Below are positions 25,012 to 32,282 of a DNA stretch of 64,000 bases, piece after piece (within the stretch, counting starts at the first letter, position 1; each line of letters starts with the position of its first letter). The position numbers were made by a program, and so were the translations under genes. This DNA comes from Rhodovulum marinum (GTDB lineage Bacteria > Pseudomonadota > Alphaproteobacteria > Rhodobacterales > Rhodobacteraceae), in NCBI RefSeq assembly GCF_004343075.1, contig NZ_SLXP01000004.1, forward strand, positions 194,405-258,404, written 5' to 3'. Below the pieces are notes generated by a model. That model did no database searches. It worked only from the letters and a program-made list of their open reading frames with translations, and was not told the origin of the DNA.

Positions 25012-26783
25012 GAGATGGTCACCGTGACGCGGTCGGAATTGGTGCCGGTGTTGTCGGCCACCTGCACGGTGACCGTGCCGGCGGTGGTGCCGATGGTCAG
25101 CGTGGCCCGGGTGGGATCGGCTGCGTTCTGCGCGATCGAGCAGCCAAGCCTGTTGCCGACGAACGTCCAGTTGAGCGAGGTGCCGGTGGGAAGCGTGCCG
25201 GGCAGGGCCTCGACGCTGAGCGAGACGGTGCGGGCGGCGGGGGCGGGAGCGGCGGGTGCGCCGGGGGCTGCGGGCGGGGCGGTGGCGCTTTTCGGTATGT
25301 TCGCGGGCGAGGCGGTGAGGTTCGTCACCGCGGGTTTGCCGACATAGTCCTGCACCTTTTCGACACCGTTCACGGTGGTGACGAATTCCACGTCCGTGCC
25401 CCGCCGGCGCAGGGTGCGGCTGTGTGCCGTCGTGGTGAACCGGGTCCAGCGGCTGCCCGCGGCGGCGCGCTGGTTGAAATAATGGAACTCCTGGGTCAGC
25501 GTCAGCGACACGGGCAGGCGGTTGCGGGGTTGCGTGTTGGAATGGCTTAACACGTGGTCACCCACGTTGATGCCGGCCTTGGCGGTACTCACATTGTCGC
25601 CTCTGGCCAGCGTCGAACCCGCGGGAACGGGGCCGAACTGGCCCGCGCTGTCCAGCGCCCAGCTGCCCGCCGCGTCGTTGGCCAGCGTGCCCGTAGACAG
25701 GGTGAAACTGTCGGCGCCGCTGCCAAAGGGCCAGTTCTGACCGCTGAACACGTGGGACGCCGCATTGGGGCTGGGCGCGGTCGGGAAATGTTCGCCGATG
25801 CGAAGGTTCTCGAGCACGGTCTGCGAGCCGTTCGCGCTGGTGAAGGTATGCTGGAAGGCCCAGCCGTAATCGGTGGCGGACGAGTTCAGCGCCGAGGACA
25901 GCGCGGTGGCGGAAATCCCGGTCGGCACCGATGCCACGCGGAAGGGATGTTCGAACCAGCCCGCGGAATTCGTTGCCCGCGCGTTCAGCGTGCCGCCGAC
26001 CTGCGCGGCGTCCAGCGTGATGTCGCCATTGGCCGCGATGGTCGTGCCCGCGGCGACGGCGGCGGTGCCTGCGGTAATCGACCAGGTAACCTGGGTGCCA
26101 TTGGTCGAGGCAGTCAGGGTCTGGGTGCCCCCGGCGGCGGCAGGGATCGCCTGGTTCTCGTTGAAATTGAACGTGACCTGGGTTGGGCGCACGGGGGCGG
26201 CCGGTTGGGCGGCAGGGCCCTGGCGGCGGATCACGCCCGCGCCCTGTTGCAACGTGTGGGTCAACTCGTGCGCCATCAGCCGGCGGCCTTCGCGGCTGGC
26301 GGGGTCGTACTGGCCGGCGGCGAAGGCGACGTTGCGGCCCAGCGTGTAGGCCCGCGCACCGATCGCGCCCGCGGCCGAGGCCGCCCGCGCCCCGTCATGC
26401 AGCCGCACCGCGGACAGGTCGCGGCCGAAGCGCGGCTCGAAATAGGACCGTTCGGCGTGCGAGAGCGGCCGCCCGCCGTCGGCCACCGCGGCGGCCGCGG
26501 CCTCGATGGCGGCGCCCGCGGGCACGGGCCGTCCGGCGGATTTCATTTGCAGTTCTTCCTCGTCTTCCTCTTCCTCCTCGGGCTGGCGCTGGACGAGTGG
26601 CGTGACCGGCAACGGGCCGGTCAGCGGCACGGGCCGGTCCGAGACGACCTGATCGGCGATATGGTCGGCCTCCGCCTCGTAACGGTCGCCGGGCTGGCCG
26701 AGGGTCAACTTGGGCTGGATCGCAAGCCGCGCGGTGGCGGCGGGCGCGGGGTCGGCGGTGGTACGGGTGGCGGGGCGTGTCAT
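25008..26783 (-). CDS. DUF4157 protein with HEXXH motif and C-terminal Ig-like region; possible eCIS cargo
   Basis: A 591-aa protein. The N-terminus has the DUF4157 pattern (LAIQPKLTLGQPGDRYEAEADHIADQVV, in parts LTLGQPGDRYEAEADHIADQ), an acidic tract (EEEEEDEEELQMKS, about 70-82), then RSYFEPRFGRDLSAVRLHDGARAASAAGAIGARAYTLGRNVAFAAGQY and the HEXXH sequence HELTH (172-176), a possible zinc peptidase site. Residues about 195-591 contain repeated Ig-like beta segments (GTQTLTASTNGTQVTWSITAGT, TNSAGWFEHPF), a proline/alanine linker (about 510-530) and another Ig-like end; I do not recognise this part. DUF4157 proteins are frequent in eCIS loci and toxins. Cargo or cap-like roles are both possible. 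No signal peptide. Confidence 0.75.
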   Translation of the reverse strand: MTRPATRTTADPAPAATARLAIQPKLTLGQPGDRYEAEADHIADQVVSDRPVPLTGPLPVTPLVQRQPEEEEEDEEELQMKSAGRPVPAGAAIEAAAAAVADGGRPLSHAERSYFEPRFGRDLSAVRLHDGARAASAAGAIGARAYTLGRNVAFAAGQYDPASREGRRLMAHELTHTLQQGAGVIRRQGPAAQPAAPVRPTQVTFNFNENQAIPAAAGGTQTLTASTNGTQVTWSITAGTAAVAAGTTIAANGDITLDAAQVGGTLNARATNSAGWFEHPFRVASVPTGISATALSSALNSSATDYGWAFQHTFTSANGSQTVLENLRIGEHFPTAPSPNAASHVFSGQNWPFGSGADSFTLSTGTLANDAAGSWALDSAGQFGPVPAGSTLARGDNVSTAKAGINVGDHVLSHSNTQPRNRLPVSLTLTQEFHYFNQRAAAGSRWTRFTTTAHSRTLRRRGTDVEFVTTVNGVEKVQDYVGKPAVTNLTASPANIPKSATAPPAAPGAPAAPAPAARTVSLSVEALPGTLPTGTSLNWTFVGNRLGCSIAQNAADPTRATLTIGTTAGTVTVQVADNTGTNSDRVTVTIS

Positions 26784-27037
26784 GTTTTGAGCACTCCGCT
26801 GGCGACCTGGGCCACGGCACGGCCGATGGCCGCTTCGGGACCGGGATCGCGGGGGCCGGGGCGGGCCTGCCCGGCAGCGTGGGCCATGGCCTTGCTGTCG
26901 GGCGTCAGGGGGGCGCCTTGGCCGGTCAGCGCCTCGGTCAGGGCGGCGGCGATGGCGCGCTCCAGTGCCGGGCGCGAGAGTCTGCCGCCCTCGACCGTCA
27001 GCGCGTCGACTGTCAGCGTGATCTTTTGCCCGGTCAT
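26780..27037 (-). CDS. Small eCIS-associated protein, unknown function
   Basis: An 85-aa protein that begins ITLTVDALTVEGGRLSRPALERAIAAALTEALT, a short beta strand then helix pattern that I recall from small proteins encoded beside DUF4157 and AAA ATPase genes in other eCIS loci (inference). The C-terminal half is helical with a proline-glycine region. It overlaps both the ATPase and the DUF4157 genes by 4 nt, which strongly supports it as a real gene. No function can be assigned; it may be an adaptor or chaperone for the neighbouring DUF4157 protein. Confidence 0.6.
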   Translation of the reverse strand: MTGQKITLTVDALTVEGGRLSRPALERAIAAALTEALTGQGAPLTPDSKAMAHAAGQARPGPRDPGPEAAIGRAVAQVASGVLKT

Positions 27038-28950
27038 TCCAGGGCCCTCCGTTCGGCGGCGGTAAAGGGTTTTTCCAGCTTAGCGTATTCCCGTTCGACG
27101 GCGGCCAGCACGTGGCCCATGGTGACGGGCCCGCCGGTTTCCGCCGCGAGGTAGCTTGCGTTCAGCGCGATCGAGCGGATCGAGCCGCCCGACAGGTTCA
27201 GCCGGCCCAGACGGGACGGATCGAGCCCCGAGACAGGCGTCGCGGCGGGAAAGATGCGCGTCCAGATCGCCATGCGCGCGGCGGCATCGGGGAAGGGGAA
27301 GGTGACGACGAAGCGGAGCCGGCGCAGGAATGCCGAATCCAGCGCGCCTTTCTGGTTGGTGGTCAGGATGGCCAGACCGCGATACGCCTCCATCCGCTGC
27401 AGCAGATAGCTGACCTCGATATTGGCATAGCGGTCGTGGCTGTCGCGCACCTCGGACCGCTTGCCGAACAGGGCATCGGCCTCGTCGAACAACAGGATCG
27501 CGCCGCTGGCTTCGGCGGCGTCGAAGACGCGGGCGAGGTTCTTCTCGGTCTCGCCGATATACTTGCTGACGACCTGGCTGAGGTCGATCCGGTAGAGATC
27601 GAGCGCGAGTTCCCCCGCGATCACCTCGGCGGCCAGTGTCTTGCCCGTGCCGGACGCCCCCGCGAACAGCGCCGCGGCGCCCAGGCCGCGCGGGCTTTTC
27701 GCGCGCCAGCCCCAGCTTTCGGAAACGCGCCAGGACTGGCGGACATGGGCGGCGAGGTCGGCGAGATGGGCAAGGGTCGCGGCGGGCAGCACGAGGTCGT
27801 CCCAGGTGGCGCGGGAGTCGATGCGCTGGGCCAGCCCGTCAAGCCGGCGTCGTCCCTGGATGCGCGCGGCCTGCCACAGGGTGGGGGCCAGTGCGTCGGG
27901 CGGGCTGTCGGGGGCAAGCGTGTCGGCGGCCGCGCCGATCGCGCCGCGATCCAGCCCGAACTGCCCGGCCAGCCGGTCGAGCGCGGGGCCAAGGGCCGTC
28001 GCGCGAGGTGCGCCCAGCGCCTCGCGCCATAGCGCGCGGCGTTCCGAAATGTCAGGAGCGGCGGTCTCGATCCGCAGGCGCGGTGCGCGGTCGGGCGGGG
28101 CCGGGTCCGGCGCGGCGATGGCGGTGGGGCCCTGCATCACGTCGGCCAGTGCGCGGGCGGTCTCCGCCCCGTCTGGACCGGCCTCGATCAGCGCCGCGCC
28201 GTCGGTCAGAGCCAGTTCCCGGTCGAGGTAGAGCGCCAGGGCGTGACGTTCGGGTGTGGCGGCGGGAACGTCCGCGGCCGCGATGCGCCAGGGCGTCAGC
28301 CCAAGTGCGGCGGCGGCCGCGGTAAACGCGGCGCGGGCGGTGGCCGGGTCCGGTCCTGCCAGCAGCAAGACCGGCAGGGGGCCGGCGGTGTCCCACGCGC
28401 GGGCGATTTCGGCCGCGCTCTGCCCGGCGCTGCCGGCTGGCGGGGTGTCGGGCAGCGGGATCGCCCGCATAAGGCCCGAAAGATGGGGGTCGAGGTAGTT
28501 CAGCCCCATCAGGAAATGCAAAATGCGTTCGTCGACGCTCAGGCTGCGTCGGAGCATCGGCCCCGGACCTTCCAAAGCAAGCAACCGGTGATGGCGCAGC
28601 GCCGCGCCGGGGCAGAGCGCGGTCCAGGCGTCGGGGCCGAGGACCGTGAGGGCAAGCGAGACATCCGTCCGCGGCCCGCCTGTCGCCGCGGCGATGGCAC
28701 TTGCCAGTCCGGCGTGCAGATCGGGCCCGGCGGCAAGCGCCAGCAGGTCGGCCTCGAGCGGCGACAGCCCGAAGCGCAATGCGAGGGTTTCCAACGCCGA
28801 TCCCGCGGCGGTTTCGCGTGGCAGCGGGCCGGGGGCCACGGTGGGGGCGGACACGTGCGCGGCCAGCGCCTGGGCGTGGCGGGCGAGGGCTGCGCGCAGT
28901 GCCTCGGTCGCGGCCTCGGCATGGGGTGGTATGCGGGGATTGGCGGTCAC
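27034..28950 (-). CDS. AAA+ ATPase of the eCIS (Afp15/Pvc15-like)
   Basis: A 638-aa cytoplasmic ATPase. The AAA domain occupies about 380-620: Walker A GASGTGKT (431-438), Walker B ILLFDEAD (485-492), sensor-like TTNQ at 530-533 and arginine finger candidates R543/R544. The first 370 residues are an alanine-rich extension with a second, degenerate AAA-like region (AGPDPATARAAF), typical of Pvc15. The Pvc15 type is needed for particle assembly or cargo handling in characterised eCIS. Overlaps with both neighbours are 4 nt. Single-domain intact ATPases of this kind distinguish eCIS from contractile phages. Confidence 0.9.
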   Translation of the reverse strand: MTANPRIPPHAEAATEALRAALARHAQALAAHVSAPTVAPGPLPRETAAGSALETLALRFGLSPLEADLLALAAGPDLHAGLASAIAAATGGPRTDVSLALTVLGPDAWTALCPGAALRHHRLLALEGPGPMLRRSLSVDERILHFLMGLNYLDPHLSGLMRAIPLPDTPPAGSAGQSAAEIARAWDTAGPLPVLLLAGPDPATARAAFTAAAAALGLTPWRIAAADVPAATPERHALALYLDRELALTDGAALIEAGPDGAETARALADVMQGPTAIAAPDPAPPDRAPRLRIETAAPDISERRALWREALGAPRATALGPALDRLAGQFGLDRGAIGAAADTLAPDSPPDALAPTLWQAARIQGRRRLDGLAQRIDSRATWDDLVLPAATLAHLADLAAHVRQSWRVSESWGWRAKSPRGLGAAALFAGASGTGKTLAAEVIAGELALDLYRIDLSQVVSKYIGETEKNLARVFDAAEASGAILLFDEADALFGKRSEVRDSHDRYANIEVSYLLQRMEAYRGLAILTTNQKGALDSAFLRRLRFVVTFPFPDAAARMAIWTRIFPAATPVSGLDPSRLGRLNLSGGSIRSIALNASYLAAETGGPVTMGHVLAAVEREYAKLEKPFTAAERRALE

Positions 28951-30281
28951 GGGATGGTCACCGTTTCCAGCACCGGCGGCTCGGCCAGCCGGTCGATCAC
29001 CGGGCTGTCGATGCCGTCCACGCGCAGACGCACGGGCAGGGCCGCCCCCGATTGCAGCCCGGCGAATTCGGCCTCGACACTACCGGTCGGCGCGGCGGGG
29101 CTGTCGATCAAGGCCATTTCGCGGCCCAGGATGATCGCGACCGACTGGCCCTGCCGGATGGGCGGTTCGGATGTCATGGTGATCGTCGTGCCCCCGGCCG
29201 AGGCCGCCGCGGACGCTGTGCTGGCGGGGGCCAAGGCCATCGGCAGGGCGTTGGTCAAAAGTTCGCGCCCGTCCTCGCCGATCACGCGCAGCGCGACCGA
29301 GTAGGCGCCGATCCGCCAGGCGCCGGGGTCGCGCCCGGTGTCGGCCAGGGGATGGCCCGTGGCCAGCGGTGCGCCGGCGGGCAGGTCCACCACCACGCGG
29401 TTCGGTCCCGATGGGGCCAGCGGCGCGAGTTGCAGGAAAAGCCCCGTGTCGGTTTCGGTAAAGTGCACCGTGGCGGTGCCGCGGTCGAGCGCCATCCCGT
29501 TCAACGCGACCCGGCCGCCCAGCCGCATCACCGGCTGGCCGTCCAGCGGTTCGATCCCGGTCAGCATCGGTACGCCCGGCATCAGGTCGGGGCGCAGCGC
29601 CACACCGGGGTCGCGGCCGGTGTCGGGATCGCGCAGACCGCCGCGGCTGAGCACCGGCAGGGCGGGGCGCGTGGGGATCTCGCGCTCGATCAGCACCAGC
29701 GAGACGTCATAGGCGACCGTGGTGCGATAGCTGGTCTGCAGCGCGGTCCAGACCTTGGACATGTCGTCCAGCGACAGCGGCTGCGGGGTAATCTTGATCA
29801 GTTCCACCTGGTCGGCCAGCCGCGCCGCCTGTTCCAGCCAGGCCGGTGTTGGGCTGACATCGCCGGCGATCCCCGCGGCAAGCGCGCTGCGGACAAGCGC
29901 GCGGGGGATGATCGCGGTTTCGTGGAAGGCCTGCATCGCATAGCCCAGCAGGGTTTCGGCGTTCAGCTGGCCGGGCGAGACCGCGGTCAGCAGGAAATGA
30001 AGGTCGAGCGCAAGGCGGGGCCGCTGCGACAACCGACCGGAGGAATCGCGGGTCGGCAGGTCGGCGTTGGTGAGTGCCGCGTTCGGTGTCACCCGGTGCA
30101 GGTAAAGGTTCAACTGGTTGCCCTGCGCCTCGCCGGTGTCGGACAGGATGCGGTCGGGGGGCAGGGCGGTGACCGAGAAGTCGTCCCCCAGCGCCTGCGA
30201 GGCATCACCTTCGATAAGGGCGTCATGCAGCATGCTTTTCAGCAGCTGCGTGACCGCCGACAGCGCGAGGACGTTGCTCAT
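28947..30281 (-). CDS. DUF4255 (Pvc16-like) eCIS protein
   Basis: A 444-aa protein that starts at 30281 (MSNVLALSAVTQLLKSMLHDAL). The first 200 residues match the DUF4255/Pvc16 N-terminal domain, a tail-terminator-like cap: VTALPPDRI, NQLNLYLHRVTPNAALTNADLP, LALDLHFLLTAVSPGQLNAETLLGYAMQAFHETAI, VELIKITPQPLSLDDMSKVWTAL. The C-terminal half adds Ig-like beta repeats with no known function. In Afp and PVC this protein caps the sheath-tube end. The frame stays open upstream, but that part overlaps the next gene in another frame, so the Met at 30281 is preferred; it overlaps that gene by 4 nt. Confidence 0.85.
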   Translation of the reverse strand: MSNVLALSAVTQLLKSMLHDALIEGDASQALGDDFSVTALPPDRILSDTGEAQGNQLNLYLHRVTPNAALTNADLPTRDSSGRLSQRPRLALDLHFLLTAVSPGQLNAETLLGYAMQAFHETAIIPRALVRSALAAGIAGDVSPTPAWLEQAARLADQVELIKITPQPLSLDDMSKVWTALQTSYRTTVAYDVSLVLIEREIPTRPALPVLSRGGLRDPDTGRDPGVALRPDLMPGVPMLTGIEPLDGQPVMRLGGRVALNGMALDRGTATVHFTETDTGLFLQLAPLAPSGPNRVVVDLPAGAPLATGHPLADTGRDPGAWRIGAYSVALRVIGEDGRELLTNALPMALAPASTASAAASAGGTTITMTSEPPIRQGQSVAIILGREMALIDSPAAPTGSVEAEFAGLQSGAALPVRLRVDGIDSPVIDRLAEPPVLETVTIP

Positions 30282-31027
30282 GCGTTGTCCTCCTTGCCGC
30301 GGAGGTAATTTGATAGGGATGGTGTGGCGCGTGGTGGGCGCGGGCGTTCCGGGGCGGGCTGGGGCGCGCGCGGTTCGGCGGTGACGTGCAGCCTGCCGAT
30401 ATGGACGGTGATCTCGGGCGGCGCCGGGGGCGGTGTGGGGGCGCGACGGGGGGGTGATGCCGGGCCTGTGCGCAGCTCGTGCGGGGCCGGGGCGGGGCGC
30501 GGCGGTCCGGGGGGCAGCAGGCGGGCGGGTGGCGGGCCGAGGATCGTCTCTACACTGGGGTGCGGGGCGGCCTGAACGGCGGATGCGGCAGGGGCGGGCT
30601 TGGCCGGCGCTACGCCATCGTCCGCGGATTTGGCGCTCTGGGACGGGCGGGGCGGACGCCCGGTGGCGGGTGGTGCCGGTGGCTGCAAGGGGGGCGGTTG
30701 CATCGGGGTGGGGGTGTGTCCGGCTTCGGCAGGGCGCGCAGGCGTGAAGTCGGGCACATCTTGCCGGGCGCGCCGGGGCGGCGCCTTGGCTGGCCGATGC
30801 GGGGGGGGCATGTCCAAGGGTATCGGCGGTGCCGCGGCCTGTGGCGGCATCGGGGAAATGCGGTCGTCGGGCGTTACGGCAGGGCGCGCCGAGGCGGTTT
30901 CGGTGACGGTCTCTATGCCGGGCGCTGCGTCGCCGGTTCCGGTTTCGAACCGCGCGGGCAGGCGGGGCCGTAGCCCCCCGGGGGCCTGCCCGGTCGCCCG
31001 GGCCACGAGGCGGGCCAGCGCGCTCAT
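30278..31027 (-). CDS. Proline-rich small eCIS protein with beta-strand motif near C-terminus
   Basis: A 249-aa protein of low complexity, rich in Pro, Ala and Arg, almost certainly disordered for residues about 60-200. The only recognisable pieces are a short helix at the start (SALARLVARATG) and an end segment (ITVHIGRLHVTAEP, then SLSNYLRGKED) that resembles motifs in proteins from other eCIS loci (inference from memory). It overlaps both neighbours by 4 nt. The function is unknown. The bias is partly GC-driven, but the frame is well coupled. Confidence 0.55.
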   Translation of the reverse strand: MSALARLVARATGQAPGGLRPRLPARFETGTGDAAPGIETVTETASARPAVTPDDRISPMPPQAAAPPIPLDMPPPHRPAKAPPRRARQDVPDFTPARPAEAGHTPTPMQPPPLQPPAPPATGRPPRPSQSAKSADDGVAPAKPAPAASAVQAAPHPSVETILGPPPARLLPPGPPRPAPAPHELRTGPASPPRRAPTPPPAPPEITVHIGRLHVTAEPRAPQPAPERPRPPRATPSLSNYLRGKEDNA

Positions 31028-31722
31028 GTCGCCTCGCGCGCAAGCGCCAGGTAGACCGCGCGGCGGGCGGGCGAAAGCGCCAGCACCTCGGCCTCACTCC
31101 AGCCATAGGCGCGGGCCAGGTCCGCCACCTCGGACAGCAGCCGGAGTGCCGCGGCCTCGACCTCGGCCCAGAGATGGGCGGCAATGTCGAAACTCTCCCG
31201 CCACGCGGCCCCACAATCGGGGCAGGCCATCCGGCAGCGCGCCTCGGCCGCCGCGGCCTGCGCCTCGATTTCGGCCTCCAGCACCCCGGCGTCGGTTCCG
31301 TCAAGCGGTTCGGCCCCGGGGGCGAGCCGTGCGCGCAAGAAGCCCGGCAGGGCCTCGGGCGCGACGCCCTCGGTCGCGGCGATATCGCGGCTGGTCAGCG
31401 GTCTAAGTGCAATCTCGCGCCCCCCTATTGCGACGGTCATGGGCGCGGCGGAGCCGAGCGCATCCGCCAGGGCGGCCGCGTCCAGTGTCACCTCGACACT
31501 CGCGCCGCAGCCCGGGCAGGTTGCCACGCAGTCCAGAACGGGGCCGAAAGTGGCGCGGCGCAGGTGCAAGAGACGCCGGTCCCGTTCGACCAGCGCCAGG
31601 TCGGCCGCACCTTCTCCCTGGCCGCCCGCCCAGAGCAATGTCAGCGCCCTGTCGAGCGAACCGCGCCGCGCCCCGGCCTCCCATGCCGCAAGCATCGCTT
31701 CTGCGCTCAGTCCTCCACCCAT
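31024..31722 (-). CDS. T4-type baseplate protein with zinc-ribbon pairs
   Basis: A 232-aa protein matching the T4 bacteriophage base plate protein family. It carries a pair of knuckles: CVATCPGC (about residues 64-71) and CRMACPDC (about 162-169), spaced like a zinc ribbon split by a beta-helix-rich insert. Around them are GREIALRPLTSRDIAATEGVAPEALPGFLRARL and DIAAHLWAEVEAAALRLLSEVADLARAYGWSEAEVLALSPARRAVYLALA, the helical C-terminus usual in this family. It probably helps join tube and baseplate. The gene is 23 nt downstream of the tube gene. Confidence 0.78.
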   Translation of the reverse strand: MGGGLSAEAMLAAWEAGARRGSLDRALTLLWAGGQGEGAADLALVERDRRLLHLRRATFGPVLDCVATCPGCGASVEVTLDAAALADALGSAAPMTVAIGGREIALRPLTSRDIAATEGVAPEALPGFLRARLAPGAEPLDGTDAGVLEAEIEAQAAAAEARCRMACPDCGAAWRESFDIAAHLWAEVEAAALRLLSEVADLARAYGWSEAEVLALSPARRAVYLALAREAT

Positions 31723-31745
31723 CTCTCAAGGCCCTCCCGGGCCCG

Positions 31746-32267
31746 TCATCCGCCCGCGAAGGAAGGTTCGGTCGGTTCCACCACCTCGCGGTCGCGTATC
31801 CAGCCCTCGTTCTCCAGCTTGATCGACTGGATCGCCACGGCGTTGGCATTGGCGTCCAGTTCGGGCAGCGCCTGGAATTCCGACACCCAGCAGCGGAAAA
31901 CCTTGTAGGCGATCGCCAGTTGGCCGGCCTCGTTGTACATCTCGATGATGATGTCCTTACGGAAATCCTTGAGCGAGACCTCGGCGCCCAGCCCCGCCTC
32001 GACGTTCCACACGAGGTTGGCCCAGGCCTCGAAATCGGTGTCGTGGGTGACGCCGCGTTCCAGGGTAATCGCCTCGAACTTGGACCGCCCCGGCGACTTG
32101 CGGCTGGTCGACGGATCGCCGCCGACGCGGTGTTCCACCACCTCGGTCGAGCGTTTCAGCGCGCCCACCTTGGACACGCCCGCGACGTAGCGGCCATCCC
32201 ATTTCACGCGGAACTTGAAGTTCTTGTAGGGGTCGAAGCGGTGGGTGTTGACGGCGAACTCTGCCAT
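31746..32267 (-). CDS. Phage tail tube protein (Afp1/Afp5-like)
   Basis: A 173-aa inner tube protein of the Hcp/gp19 fold. The start MAEFAVNTHRFDPYKNFKFRVKWDGRYVAGVSKVGALKRSTEVVEHR (in parts YKNFKFRVKWDGRYVAGVSK, VEHRVGGDPS) and FKVFRCWVSEFQALPELDANANAVAIQSIKLENEGW-type ending are diagnostic. It is the only tube gene seen, whereas Afp has two tube genes (afp1, afp5). The preceding sheath gene ends 15 nt upstream, so the two are probably made as one set. Confidence 0.93.
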   Translation of the reverse strand: MAEFAVNTHRFDPYKNFKFRVKWDGRYVAGVSKVGALKRSTEVVEHRVGGDPSTSRKSPGRSKFEAITLERGVTHDTDFEAWANLVWNVEAGLGAEVSLKDFRKDIIIEMYNEAGQLAIAYKVFRCWVSEFQALPELDANANAVAIQSIKLENEGWIRDREVVEPTEPSFAGG

Positions 32268-32282
32268 TTTCTCGGCCTCCCC

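Noticed and set aside
28947..31304. Extended 785-aa reading of the DUF4255 gene
   Set aside because: The part upstream of 30281 lies in another frame over the Pro-rich gene and has no DUF4255 similarity; the Met at 30281 gives the family start.
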